Source: CAYJMQ01 sp964371555 (GTDB lineage Bacteria > Bdellovibrionota > JACOXK01 > 2-02-FULL-40-11). From it: a DNA stretch of 43,195 bases. Position 1 is the first letter of the stretch. Every line of letters begins with the position of its first letter. The translations under genes and the position numbers were made by a program. The stretch is taken from the NCBI GenBank assembly GCA_964371555.1, contig CAYJMQ010000014.1, positions 1 through 43,195 on the forward strand. The letters run 5' to 3'. Shown here in pieces: positions 7,356-14,979 of the stretch. The notes under the pieces were generated by a model. The model had not been told where the DNA came from. It worked only from the letters and a program-made list of their open reading frames with translations, and searched no databases.

Positions 7356-7612
7356 TTCTGGCAAAGGTCTTGGGTCCGGTTGTTTCAACCATTAAACACG
7401 AAGCCCTTCGGGGGAGATCGCTTTTTGTCGTGCAGCCGCTCGACAAAAACAAAATGCCGATCGGCCAGACCTTTTTGGCGCTCGATTCTCAACAGGCGAG
7501 AGCCCAAGATATTGTTCTGATTAATCGTGAAGGGAATTCGTGCAGGCAGATATTGGAAAATGATTTATGCCCGGTCAATTCTTTGATCGTTGGAATTGTG
7601 GACAGTGTATAG
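7352..7612 (+). CDS. Bacterial microcompartment vertex protein (BMC-P, EutN/CcmL family), third copy
   Basis: This 86-residue pentamer protein opens LAKVLGPVVSTIKHEALRGRSLFVVQ and ends abruptly at GIVDSV, so it lacks the last beta-strand residues of the other two copies. It carries two cysteines near its C-terminal half (SCRQILENDLCPV) that the first copy lacks. The start overlaps the preceding stop by 4 bp. It is the most divergent copy and may be specialised. Haliangium ochraceum, as I recall, also has three pentamer types. Confidence 0.9.
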   Translation: MILAKVLGPVVSTIKHEALRGRSLFVVQPLDKNKMPIGQTFLALDSQQARAQDIVLINREGNSCRQILENDLCPVNSLIVGIVDSV

Positions 7613-8426
7613 GAACAATCTCAAGCGAAGCGTCTTATTGACCATGACGTGGCTTGCGGTCGGATTTGTTCTTTTGCCCGCTCTTTCGTTTTCTCAAGTT
7701 CAGCTCCCTCAAGATTATGTCCTTCATTTTAAAGGTCGAACGAATATAGAGTTGCGTGAGTTTATCCATCTGTCGGCTTTGGCATCAAACATTCGTTCCC
7801 TTTCCCCCTCATCTCCCTTGAGCGCCCTGGGATGGGATGTCGGATTTGAATTTACTTCGGTTCCTCAAAATGTGTTTCAATTTGAATCGGGTCATTTAGA
7901 GCTTCCCAAATATTTTCCCCGCCTAAATTTCGCAAAAGGGCTGACTAAAAATCTCGATTTGGAGGGATCGCTTTTAACAACTGTGCTTTCTGGAAGCCAC
8001 CGTATACCGCAAGCGCTTGAGAGACTTTGGGTATATGGGGGCGCGCTTAAATATACGATTCTCAATGAATCAGATTTTTGGATTTCGCTTGCCGGGCGCG
8101 CGGCCTATACGCGACTTGATCTCCCTTTTTTAGAGGAGGATATTTTGGGAGCGGATGCCTCCATCAGCCGGGGCATCAAGGTTCCATACCTTCCGATCAC
8201 ACTGACTCCATATCTTGGCGCTGGATATGTTTCAACCATTGCGAAATTCGATCAAAGAAGAATCCCATTTGCGCCTCTTGATAAGCAAAGACCGGTTCAG
8301 GGATATCGCTATTTTTCAGGACTTAGTTTTAAATTCTTCATGGTCGATTTCACCTTCCTGGCCGACTCCTCCCGTCACCCGAAGAAACTAAAGACATATA
8401 GTTTTAAGATGAGTGTCGATATTTAA
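7605..8426 (+). CDS. Putative exported outer-membrane beta-barrel-like protein at the end of the microcompartment operon
   Basis: I recognise no named family. From GTG 7605 the protein has 273 residues. It starts with a basic n-region (MYRNNLKRS), a hydrophobic stretch and a plausible signal-peptidase site after LPALSFS. The mature part is rich in alternating polar/hydrophobic, glycine- and aromatic-containing strands (LNFAKGLTKNLDLEGSLL, ITLTPYLGAGYVSTIAKF, YRYFSGLSFKFFMVDFTF), as in small outer-membrane barrels. A longer frame opens at TTG 7590 and a shorter one at ATG 7644. The start overlaps the third pentamer gene by 8 bp, so it is probably co-transcribed with the shell. A substrate-uptake porin is conceivable but unproven. 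Confidence 0.6.
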   Translation: MYRNNLKRSVLLTMTWLAVGFVLLPALSFSQVQLPQDYVLHFKGRTNIELREFIHLSALASNIRSLSPSSPLSALGWDVGFEFTSVPQNVFQFESGHLELPKYFPRLNFAKGLTKNLDLEGSLLTTVLSGSHRIPQALERLWVYGGALKYTILNESDFWISLAGRAAYTRLDLPFLEEDILGADASISRGIKVPYLPITLTPYLGAGYVSTIAKFDQRRIPFAPLDKQRPVQGYRYFSGLSFKFFMVDFTFLADSSRHPKKLKTYSFKMSVDI

Positions 8427-8427
8427 T

Positions 8428-8446
8428 TCCGGTTTCCCGGATTTTT
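8428..8446 (+). terminator. Weak candidate terminator of the microcompartment operon
   Basis: A short hairpin with TCCGG/CCGGA arms (8428-8432, 8437-8441) and a 4-nt loop is followed by TTTTTATTCTTTT. The stem is only five pairs, so efficiency is uncertain. It lies between two convergent genes. Confidence 0.4.
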
Positions 8447-9227
8447 ATTCTTTTATTTTATCTCCCACTTTAACAATGCCATCCCATAAAGAAAAACGTG
8501 CATTAGCAGCGAGTTTAGCAGCATGAAAAGCTTGTTTCCATTTTTTAGGATCAGTACCACAAAGGTTTTCTAAAAGTTTTTTAGCCATAGGTGCATGTTG
8601 AGTTTCATCCAGCTCGATATGTCGATTTAAATAAAGCGGAAACCATTTATAAAGTTTTCGGTGTTTTTTCTCTAATTCAATAAGAATTTTCCTAAACATG
8701 TGTGGAATTATTTCCTCTCGTCCAAAAAGAAATGCAGCTGCCACTTCATGCGTTGATCTGTTTGAAATTTCCAAAGTCGTAAGTACAAATGTTTTCGTAG
8801 AATCAGGAATTTTTAGTGCTGATAATGCTTGTTTAGGATAAATTCCTTTTTCTAGCATACCTATAAAGTTTCGTATTGGCCTAATATTGGCGCCTATTTC
8901 TTTCATGGCTTTCAAATAAAGATCAAAATGACTTGAATAATAGCCAGGAGTAATTTCATCGCTTTCTTCCGCTAAAACAATTTCATTAATTAAACGCGCT
9001 GCCATACTATCTTGCACTGGAAACCAGGGAATCTCTACACAGGTTAAACGTTTTTGTAGGGTTTTAAGTAATGTCATAAAATCCCATACAGCAAAGACAT
9101 GAGATTCCATAAATATTTGCAACGATCTCAAATCATGTACTTTAGTATAGACCGAATGTTGCAGTAGATCTATATGCATAGAGTGCATTTGATGCACAAT
9201 TTGTGGAAAAAATTCCATATTGCTCAT
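8445..9227 (-). CDS. DUF3050-like protein of the heme-oxygenase-like fold
   Basis: The 260-residue helical protein matches my memory of DUF3050, a family placed in the heme-oxygenase/TenA-like superfamily, in which several members bind two irons. Candidate metal ligands are Glu41 and His43 (MESHVFAVWDF), Glu82/Glu88 in the INEIVLAEES helix, His160-Glu161, and His203/Asp207/His211 in RHIELDETQHAP. Enzymatic activity is unknown. The coding sequence is visibly more AT-rich than its neighbours, which could indicate horizontal acquisition. ATG 9218 (MEFF...) is an alternative start. It lies 66 nt downstream of rfaE2 on the same strand. Confidence 0.7.
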   Translation of the reverse strand: MSNMEFFPQIVHQMHSMHIDLLQHSVYTKVHDLRSLQIFMESHVFAVWDFMTLLKTLQKRLTCVEIPWFPVQDSMAARLINEIVLAEESDEITPGYYSSHFDLYLKAMKEIGANIRPIRNFIGMLEKGIYPKQALSALKIPDSTKTFVLTTLEISNRSTHEVAAAFLFGREEIIPHMFRKILIELEKKHRKLYKWFPLYLNRHIELDETQHAPMAKKLLENLCGTDPKKWKQAFHAAKLAANARFSLWDGIVKVGDKIKE

Positions 9228-9293
9228 CTAATTATCTCACTTTTGTCTCACTATCAAAAAAACAACACAGTCAGCCCCTCTGGGGTGTCCGTA

Positions 9294-9791
9294 TTAGAGG
9301 TCCAATAGTCCTTTTCTTTTTCCCCATTTGGAAATAATATGGGTTGTCGATTTCCCCTTTACATAATGGATGGTTTTTACTTTTCCCCCTCTCTTTAACA
9401 CAATATCAGATCCGATGATTTGATCCTTTTTCCAGTCGCCTCCTTTTACCAAAAGGTCGGGCTGGAGACCAGATATGACGTTGTAAGGAGTGTCTTCCTT
9501 AAAAAAAGTGACAAAATCGGTAAATTGAAGAGAGGCGATGACCTCGGCACGATCGTTTTCAGAGACAATCGGCCGGTTTTTTCCCTTAACGCGCCGGACA
9601 GAACGGTCGGAGTTTAAAGCGACAACCAGAATGTCGCCGCACGCCTTTGCTTTTGAGAGATAGCGGACATGCCCAATGTGCAGAATGTCGAAGCAGCCAT
9701 TGGTGAAGACAACTTTTTTACCCTCTTTTTGAAGTTGTCTAAGGAGCGGTTTTAACGCCTTTGGGGACTTGATTTTGGTTCGGTAATCCAT
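9294..9791 (-). CDS. rfaE2: D-glycero-beta-D-manno-heptose 1-phosphate adenylyltransferase
   Basis: This 165-residue nucleotidyltransferase transfers AMP to heptose-1-phosphate, the last activation step before epimerisation to the ADP-heptose used for LPS inner core. The cytidylyltransferase-like fold is clear: FTNGCFDILHIGHVRYL with the HIGH nucleotide-binding motif at ~37-40, VALNSDRSVRRVKG, and the late RGGKVKTIHYVKGKSTTHIISK substrate/nucleotide motif. It corresponds to the C-terminal half of HldE; the kinase half is not fused and not in this window. Its start overlaps the upstream membrane-protein gene by 40 bp. It fits with the GT9 heptosyltransferase-like genes at 22-31 kb. Confidence 0.93.
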   Translation of the reverse strand: MDYRTKIKSPKALKPLLRQLQKEGKKVVFTNGCFDILHIGHVRYLSKAKACGDILVVALNSDRSVRRVKGKNRPIVSENDRAEVIASLQFTDFVTFFKEDTPYNVISGLQPDLLVKGGDWKKDQIIGSDIVLKRGGKVKTIHYVKGKSTTHIISKWGKRKGLLDL

Positions 9792-10201
9792 TTTCCAAAT
9801 CGGGGGAGTTTAAATTGTTTAAAGAAAAGGTAATAGAAGGCTTCTACCACACATAAGAGAATAGCAAAAGATGCCAAAATCGATTTTTCAAAGAGAAAAA
9901 ACACTTTTTGGGGGTCTCTAAAAAGCTCAAATTGAAAAAAAGGGACAAGGCATAAAACAGAAAATATCAAAAGAATAAAGAGTTGGTCGATCCAGAGGGA
10001 TGGCCAGAGGGATGGCCAAAGGGACCCAAGCCATGAACGGGAATATGTATGCGGACGCAAGGGCGGCTGTTTTTCTTTGCCAACAGGTGCCTTAAAAATG
10101 AATTCCTCGGCTTTCGGTGGAGGGATAAGGGGATAGGGGGTCTTATGAAATCCAAGCCCTGAATCGATCGGCTTAAATTCAATATTTTCAAATTCTTCCA
10201 C
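9752..10201 (-). CDS. Small two-helix membrane protein with an N-terminal GLGFH motif (RDD-like)
   Basis: This 149-residue protein starts at GTG. Residues 1-60 are soluble and include FKPIDSGLGFHKTPYP. I recall a similar FKP..xGLGFH peptide at the N-terminus of RDD-family membrane proteins in Bdellovibrio-like bacteria. Two hydrophobic segments follow (~70-90 and ~107-128), and the C-terminus is basic. Between the soluble part and the first helix the sequence SLWPSLWPSLW is encoded by a tandem 12-bp repeat. It lies 30 nt after rsmE and overlaps rfaE2 by 40 bp, so it is part of that operon. Function is unknown. Confidence 0.65.
   Translation of the reverse strand: MEEFENIEFKPIDSGLGFHKTPYPLIPPPKAEEFIFKAPVGKEKQPPLRPHTYSRSWLGSLWPSLWPSLWIDQLFILLIFSVLCLVPFFQFELFRDPQKVFFLFEKSILASFAILLCVVEAFYYLFFKQFKLPRFGKWITEPKSSPQRR
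9994..10017. repeat. Tandem 12-bp repeat inside the small membrane protein gene
   Basis: Two identical 12-bp units (9994-10005 and 10006-10017; agagggatggcc on the plus strand) are followed by an imperfect third. On the coding (minus) strand they produce the repeated tetrapeptide LWPS. Confidence 0.85.
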
Positions 10202-10231
10202 GGGAATAACTATATTGAACTGCAGATCCTT

Positions 10232-10978
10232 TTACAAGCTGTTCAGATCGCCCTTAACGTACTGGAGAATCGCAGTGACTGAAGGCGCGACCGTTTCTGT
10301 TCTTAAGATCCTTTTTCCGAGAGAGACAATTTGGAATCCCTTTTGTTTTGCAACGGCAATTTCATTTTTTGAAAAACCGCCTTCCGGACCAATCACAAGG
10401 CAGAATTTGGAAGTGTCAGGATTTTTTAATGCATCTTTGAGGGTTAAGGAATTTTCAAGCTCATAGAAAAGAATCTTTTCATATTCCCCGTAATGGTTCA
10501 GAAACTGTGGAAAAGCGGCGGGGGGCAGAATCTTCAATACTTTGGTACGGCCGGTCTGCTCTGTGGAAGAGGTTGCGATTTTTTTCCATCTTTCTATTTT
10601 TTGAGGGGAGATCTTTTTGAGGTCGGATCTTTCCGTTATTAAGGGGATGAGCGCCGTTGCCCCGAGTTCTGTAATTCTTGGGATTATTTCATCTATTTTT
10701 TGGCCTTTTGGAATTCCCTGCCCAATGACGATTTCTATGGGAGACTCTTTGTTGGTTTTTATTTTATTTCCGATTGAAATGATGGTTTTATTTTTTTGAA
10801 CATCAAGAATTTTTGCGTCGAACTCTTCATCTGAAAGTCCTTCCGGTCCCCCGTTGAAAAGATAGAGGGGATCCCCTTTTTTCATTCGAAGAACGCGACT
10901 GATATAATGGTGTCCTTCCTTTGTGATTTCAATCGTGGTGTGAGAGATCAGTTGTTGAGGCAAAAAAATCCGGCTCAT
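10232..10978 (-). CDS. rsmE: 16S rRNA (uracil-1498-N3)-methyltransferase RsmE
   Basis: RsmE methylates U1498 of 16S rRNA using S-adenosylmethionine. The 248-residue length is normal. An N-terminal PUA-like domain (SRIFLPQQL...HYISRVLRMKKGD, ~1-70) is followed by a SPOUT methyltransferase domain. The knot motifs are VIGPEGGFSKNEIAVA and SLGKRILRTETVAPSVTAILQY near the C-terminus. The start codon overlaps the stop of the upstream REC-GGDEF gene as ATGA, which fixes the start and implies coupling. Confidence 0.95.
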   Translation of the reverse strand: MSRIFLPQQLISHTTIEITKEGHHYISRVLRMKKGDPLYLFNGGPEGLSDEEFDAKILDVQKNKTIISIGNKIKTNKESPIEIVIGQGIPKGQKIDEIIPRITELGATALIPLITERSDLKKISPQKIERWKKIATSSTEQTGRTKVLKILPPAAFPQFLNHYGEYEKILFYELENSLTLKDALKNPDTSKFCLVIGPEGGFSKNEIAVAKQKGFQIVSLGKRILRTETVAPSVTAILQYVKGDLNSL

Positions 10979-11970
10979 TCGGAGACAACGTTTCGCCCTT
11001 TTTGCTTTGCGCGATAGAGGGCCTGGTCGGCTTTGATGACAAGTTTTTTGGAATCTTTCCCTTTGTAATCTTCAAGGTAGCATGAGACCCCGACACTGAT
11101 CGTGAGCCCCTCCGATTTCTTTTTTCTTATTTTGTAAGGAAACGTTTTTTTCGCAATGGCTTTGCGGATCCGCTCGGCAATTTCCAGCGCCTGTTTCTTT
11201 TTTGTCTCCGGAAGAATGACAGAAAATTCTTCCCCCCCGTAACGGGAAAGAAAATCGGTATTTCTCATGTTTTTTTTGAGCGTATTCGCCACAAGGATCA
11301 AAGCCCTGTCCCCAGCCGAATGGCCGAACTCATCATTATAGTTTTTGAAATGGTCAACATCGATAAGAAGGAAAGAGAGGGGGTGTTTATAACGGGAGGC
11401 GCGTTCCATTTCTGATTTCAGCTGTCGCCAAAAAAACCGCGCATTTCCAATTTGGGTGAGTTCATCGATGAGCGCAAGATTTTCAAGTTTTTTGTTTGCT
11501 TCTTTGAGTTCAACGGTTCTCGTCGCAACCGTTTTCTCGAGTTCTTCGTTAATTGTCTTCAGTTCCTGAACAAGCTCAAGGTTATGCTTTCCCAGATCGT
11601 AATATTCCAATGCCCGGCGGATCATGAGCTGAATTTCTCTGTTGTCCCAGGGCTTTGTGACGTACCGGTAAAGCCCTACTTCATTGATCGCTTCAATGAG
11701 ATCTTCAACATCAGTATAGCCGGTAAGGATAATACGGACAATGTCGGGGCGTGATTGCCGTAGCGTCTTAAAAAATTCAATTCCTGTCATTTCCGGCATG
11801 CGCTGGTCGCAGATGACAAGCTGAACCGGCTGTTTGTTTATGATTTCAAGCCCCTCTCTTCCACTCGCTGCTGTATGAGTGGTAACGACTCCTGCCAACG
11901 TTCGTTCCAGCGCTTTGAGATTTTCGATTTCATCATCAATAATGAGAATAGCGTGCGAAGAATCTTTCAT
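10975..11970 (-). CDS. Response regulator with GGDEF diguanylate cyclase output (REC-coiled coil-GGDEF)
   Basis: This 331-residue regulator likely synthesises cyclic di-GMP when phosphorylated. The REC domain (1-125) has acidic residues at ~12-14, phospho-acceptor Asp55 in VICDQRMPE, Thr84 and Lys107 (TKPW). A coiled coil (~130-165) links it to a GGDEF domain with DELTQIGNARFF, an intact GGEEF active site (~245-249) and an RxxD inhibitory site (Arg236-Asp239), which suggests product feedback. No histidine kinase is in the window, so its sensor partner is unlinked. It lies 50 nt downstream of the peptide-binding lipoprotein gene and overlaps rsmE. Confidence 0.94.
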   Translation of the reverse strand: MKDSSHAILIIDDEIENLKALERTLAGVVTTHTAASGREGLEIINKQPVQLVICDQRMPEMTGIEFFKTLRQSRPDIVRIILTGYTDVEDLIEAINEVGLYRYVTKPWDNREIQLMIRRALEYYDLGKHNLELVQELKTINEELEKTVATRTVELKEANKKLENLALIDELTQIGNARFFWRQLKSEMERASRYKHPLSFLLIDVDHFKNYNDEFGHSAGDRALILVANTLKKNMRNTDFLSRYGGEEFSVILPETKKKQALEIAERIRKAIAKKTFPYKIRKKKSEGLTISVGVSCYLEDYKGKDSKKLVIKADQALYRAKQKGRNVVSE

Positions 11971-12020
11971 GATGCGGGAATAGATTATTGCATCGACTGC
12001 ATTGAAGTCAATCTGATCGT

Positions 12021-13523
12021 TTATGGTTCTTTCGAAATATCGATGAATGGCAGATAATTTGACTGCGGATGGAAATAAAATCCCTTCAGTTTCGAAGAAT
12101 AGACCGCAACATTATTCCAGTGCCAGAGGCTGACATAGGGGAGATCTTCGGCAATTCTCTTTTGAATCGCGCTAAATAGTTTTTTTCTCTGACCGGGATC
12201 GGTTGTTATTTTTGTGCGTTCAAGAAGTTTATCAATTTTGGAATTTACATAATAACCCCGGTTTTTTCCAGGGGGGACGTTCGAAGAATGAAACAGGTCG
12301 TAGTAGATATCCGGGTCCGTAACGCCAACCCATCTGGAGGAAAACATCTGAAAATCTCCTTTCTGAATATCGCTGAAGAATGTTCCCCATTCGTGGCTTC
12401 TGATGGCGATTTCAACCCCAACCTGCTTGAGCTGATCAGCAATCAATCTTGCGATGTTGATCGTTTCTGTGTCGGTCGATGTTTTATATTCCAATTTAAT
12501 GGGAAGGGCAAAACCAGATGTTTCGAGCAGCCTTTTTGCTTTTTCAGGGTCGTATTCATAGCTTTCAACCTTATCCTCATAGTGTCCATTCAGAGGGGAG
12601 AGAACAGATTTGGCGGGGGTTGCCAGATCGTGGAGAAGGTGGTGGATTATTTCTTCCCTGCGAATGCCATAGGCGATTGCCTGACGAACCTTTTTGTTTT
12701 TTAGGATTGGATCTTTAAGGTTAAAACCAAGATAGCTGTAGGTGAGTCCCGGGCCTTTGGTAAGTGTCAGAGCAGGAGCCGCGGCGAGATGATCAATCGA
12801 ATCCGAGGAGAGGGCATTTTGCACAAGATCAAGCTCTCCGCTTTTAAGTTTTAGAAGACGGGTATTATCGTCTTTAATGACTTTAAAGAGCAGGCGTTCC
12901 ATTTTTGGTTTGAATTTAAAATGATTTGGGTTTCTTTTAAGAATAATGGCATTGCCGTCTTTTTTTACATATTGATAAGGGCCGGATCCGATGAGATGCT
13001 CTTTAAACTTATCCTTTAGTTCTCTCTCTCTTTTATGAGGGAGCGCCTTGATCAGGGTAAGATCTGTCAAAAAATTAGGTTGGGGGTTTTTAAGCTTTAT
13101 TTCAAGCGTATGGGAATTTATAACTGTGACGGTGTCGATATTTTTAAAACTCGCAAGGTAGGGTGAGCCAAAATCCGGGTCTCGTATTTTTTTAAGTGTT
13201 TCAGAAAAATCATCCGCGCCCAGGGGGGTGCCATCATGGAATTTCACTCCTTCATGGAGAATAAAGCGATAGAGGAGCGGATTTGGATTTTCAAACGTTT
13301 TTGCAAGATGGGGAATAATGTTTAATTGATGATCAATGATGATAAGACTGTCAAAGATCAATTGACTGATCCGTTGGGAGTCGGCATCCAGGGCGAACCG
13401 TGGATCAAGATTGGCCGGCTCTGACGAAATGGCAACAACGAGCGCATCGGGAGGGGTTATGTTTTTTCTCATACAACCGAAAAAGACGATACAGAGGCAA
13501 AAAATGAGAAAAGATCGCTTCAT
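12021..13523 (-). CDS. Extracellular solute-binding protein family 5 (oligopeptide/dipeptide ABC transporter lipoprotein)
   Basis: From ATG 13523 the protein has 500 residues and begins MKRSFLIFCLCIVFFGC, a lipoprotein signal with lipobox FFGC (Cys17). The mature protein shows the SBP_bac_5 pattern: ISSEPANLDPRFALDADSQ, LAKTFENPNPLLYRFILHEGVKFHDGTPLGADDF, LIGSGPYQYVKKDG, VRQAIAYGIRREEII and IKLEYKT. It probably delivers peptides or similar ligands to an ABC permease. No permease or ATPase gene is adjacent, so it is an orphan component or works with unlinked parts. The upstream GTG 13532 is less likely, because the promoter places transcription at about 13523-13524. Its 5' end overlaps the divergent dacB start. 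Confidence 0.92.
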   Translation of the reverse strand: MKRSFLIFCLCIVFFGCMRKNITPPDALVVAISSEPANLDPRFALDADSQRISQLIFDSLIIIDHQLNIIPHLAKTFENPNPLLYRFILHEGVKFHDGTPLGADDFSETLKKIRDPDFGSPYLASFKNIDTVTVINSHTLEIKLKNPQPNFLTDLTLIKALPHKRERELKDKFKEHLIGSGPYQYVKKDGNAIILKRNPNHFKFKPKMERLLFKVIKDDNTRLLKLKSGELDLVQNALSSDSIDHLAAAPALTLTKGPGLTYSYLGFNLKDPILKNKKVRQAIAYGIRREEIIHHLLHDLATPAKSVLSPLNGHYEDKVESYEYDPEKAKRLLETSGFALPIKLEYKTSTDTETINIARLIADQLKQVGVEIAIRSHEWGTFFSDIQKGDFQMFSSRWVGVTDPDIYYDLFHSSNVPPGKNRGYYVNSKIDKLLERTKITTDPGQRKKLFSAIQKRIAEDLPYVSLWHWNNVAVYSSKLKGFYFHPQSNYLPFIDISKEP

Positions 13524-14979
13524 GCGAAGCACTATAGGAAGTATGTTTCATTTTTGTCAAGCCGTGGCTCTGGTTATCTCCTTTCTGATGATCCTGCCAT
13601 CCGGTGAAATCTGGGGCGCGACAAGCCGCAGGGAAGTTTCAAAAAAGATTAAATCTTTGCTTACAGATCCCCGGTTTAAGGAGATGAAAATCGGGATCAA
13701 GATTTATTCGTTAAAAACAGATGATCTGATTTTTGAACACAATCCGGACTTGCTCTTGAAGCCCGCCTCAAATGTGAAGCTGGTTACCACACTGGCAGCT
13801 TTAAAATATCTCGGTTCGGGTTACAAGTTTAAAACAAAAATCTATACGGATGGCAACGTTGTGAAAAATATCCTCCATGGCAATCTTTATGTGAAAGGCT
13901 TTGGGGACCCAAAACTCGTATCTGAAAAGCTTTGGTTTTTAACGAATGAACTCAAACGCGCTGGATTCCGGCATGTTGCAAAGGATCTCATATTAGACGA
14001 CAGCTTTTTTGATGAAATCAGAACCGTAAGAAATGGGCGCGCAAGCGATCGTGCCTACGATGCCCTTCTGGGCGCGCTTTCTGTCAACTTCAATACCACT
14101 GCCGTCTATGTAAAACCGGGGAGTTTTGTCGGGGCAAAAGCAGGAGTCATTGTCGACCCGGATAATTCCTACATTCGCCTCGTCAATCATTCAAAAACGG
14201 TGGCTGCTCACAAAAAAATGACAATTAAGGTCAGCCGTATTCCCGCCAAATATTCCGATACGATTAGGGTGTCGGGTGGGATTCCGAAAGGGGCGCCATC
14301 GATACGATTTTATAAAAATGTTTCTCATCCGAGACAATATGCCAGCTCGCTGTTTCGAAGATTTTTTAAGGAACAGGGGATTACCATTCAGGGGCGAAAT
14401 CGGTATGGTGTTATCCCTTCGGCCGCAAGAGAAATTCTCACCTACGAATCGAGACCGCTCAGCATGATCATTACAGATCTGAACAGAATCAGTAACAATT
14501 TTGTCGCAGAACAGATTTTAAAAACAATGGCCGCTGAGCTTAAGTCTATTCCCGGAACAACCGATAACGGGTTAAAGATTCTGGGAGAATTTTTAAAGGA
14601 GGCCGGTGTTTCTGGAAACTACCAGTTGGTCAATGGCTCCGGATTATCGCCGGATAATTTGATGACTGCGGCTCAATTCATTGAAGTATTGAAATTCGGC
14701 TATCGTAATTTTGAATTTTTCCCGGAATATATGGGTTCGATGGGAATCGCCGGTGTGGATGGAACGGTAAACATGCGTCTGCGAGGCACGATCGCGGCTG
14801 GCCGCGTGCGCGCCAAAACAGGGAGTCTTACAGGGGTGTCTGCGCTATCCGGTTATTTAAGCACGCTTTCGAATGAAACATTTGCTTTTTCAATTATCAT
14901 GAACGACCCGTTCGATCGGAATCAGTTCATGCAGCGCTTTCAGGACGAAATTTTATTGAATCTCTGTGAGCTAAAATGA
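13504..14979 (+). CDS. dacB: D-alanyl-D-alanine carboxypeptidase/endopeptidase, PBP4 (DacB) family
   Basis: DacB trims or cleaves peptidoglycan stem peptides in the periplasm. From ATG 13504 (weak AGAGG Shine-Dalgarno 6 nt upstream) it has 491 residues. A signal peptide (hydrophobic ~19-32, AxA-like site near IWGA) is followed by the penicillin-binding core with SxxK as Ser89-Asn-Val-Lys92, SNN in NRISNNFVAEQ, and KTG in RAKTGSLTGVSALSGY. The long insertion typical of PBP4 lies between the first two motifs. ATG 13522 or 13543 are alternative starts. The frame open further upstream (to 13411) lies inside the divergent lipoprotein gene and is rejected. The stop overlaps the next start by 4 bp. 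Confidence 0.93.
   Translation: MRKDRFMRSTIGSMFHFCQAVALVISFLMILPSGEIWGATSRREVSKKIKSLLTDPRFKEMKIGIKIYSLKTDDLIFEHNPDLLLKPASNVKLVTTLAALKYLGSGYKFKTKIYTDGNVVKNILHGNLYVKGFGDPKLVSEKLWFLTNELKRAGFRHVAKDLILDDSFFDEIRTVRNGRASDRAYDALLGALSVNFNTTAVYVKPGSFVGAKAGVIVDPDNSYIRLVNHSKTVAAHKKMTIKVSRIPAKYSDTIRVSGGIPKGAPSIRFYKNVSHPRQYASSLFRRFFKEQGITIQGRNRYGVIPSAAREILTYESRPLSMIITDLNRISNNFVAEQILKTMAAELKSIPGTTDNGLKILGEFLKEAGVSGNYQLVNGSGLSPDNLMTAAQFIEVLKFGYRNFEFFPEYMGSMGIAGVDGTVNMRLRGTIAAGRVRAKTGSLTGVSALSGYLSTLSNETFAFSIIMNDPFDRNQFMQRFQDEILLNLCELK
13523..13560 (-). promoter_or_regulatory. Strong candidate promoter of the solute-binding lipoprotein gene, predicted leaderless
   Basis: On the minus strand, TTGACA (13560-13555), an 18-nt spacer and TATAGT (13536-13531; 5/6) are followed by only 7 nt before ATG 13523. 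A transcript starting at the usual distance from the -10 would begin at or within a base or two of the start codon. The promoter lies inside the divergent dacB coding region. Confidence 0.65.

Noticed and set aside
3795..7612. Assignment of the shell operon to propanediol, ethanolamine or carboxysome types
   Set aside because: No signature enzyme (diol dehydratase, ethanolamine lyase, RuBisCO, carbonic anhydrase) is present, and the shell gene set differs.
13411..13503. Long upstream extension of the dacB frame
   Set aside because: It runs through the divergent lipoprotein coding region; the signal peptide begins after 13504.
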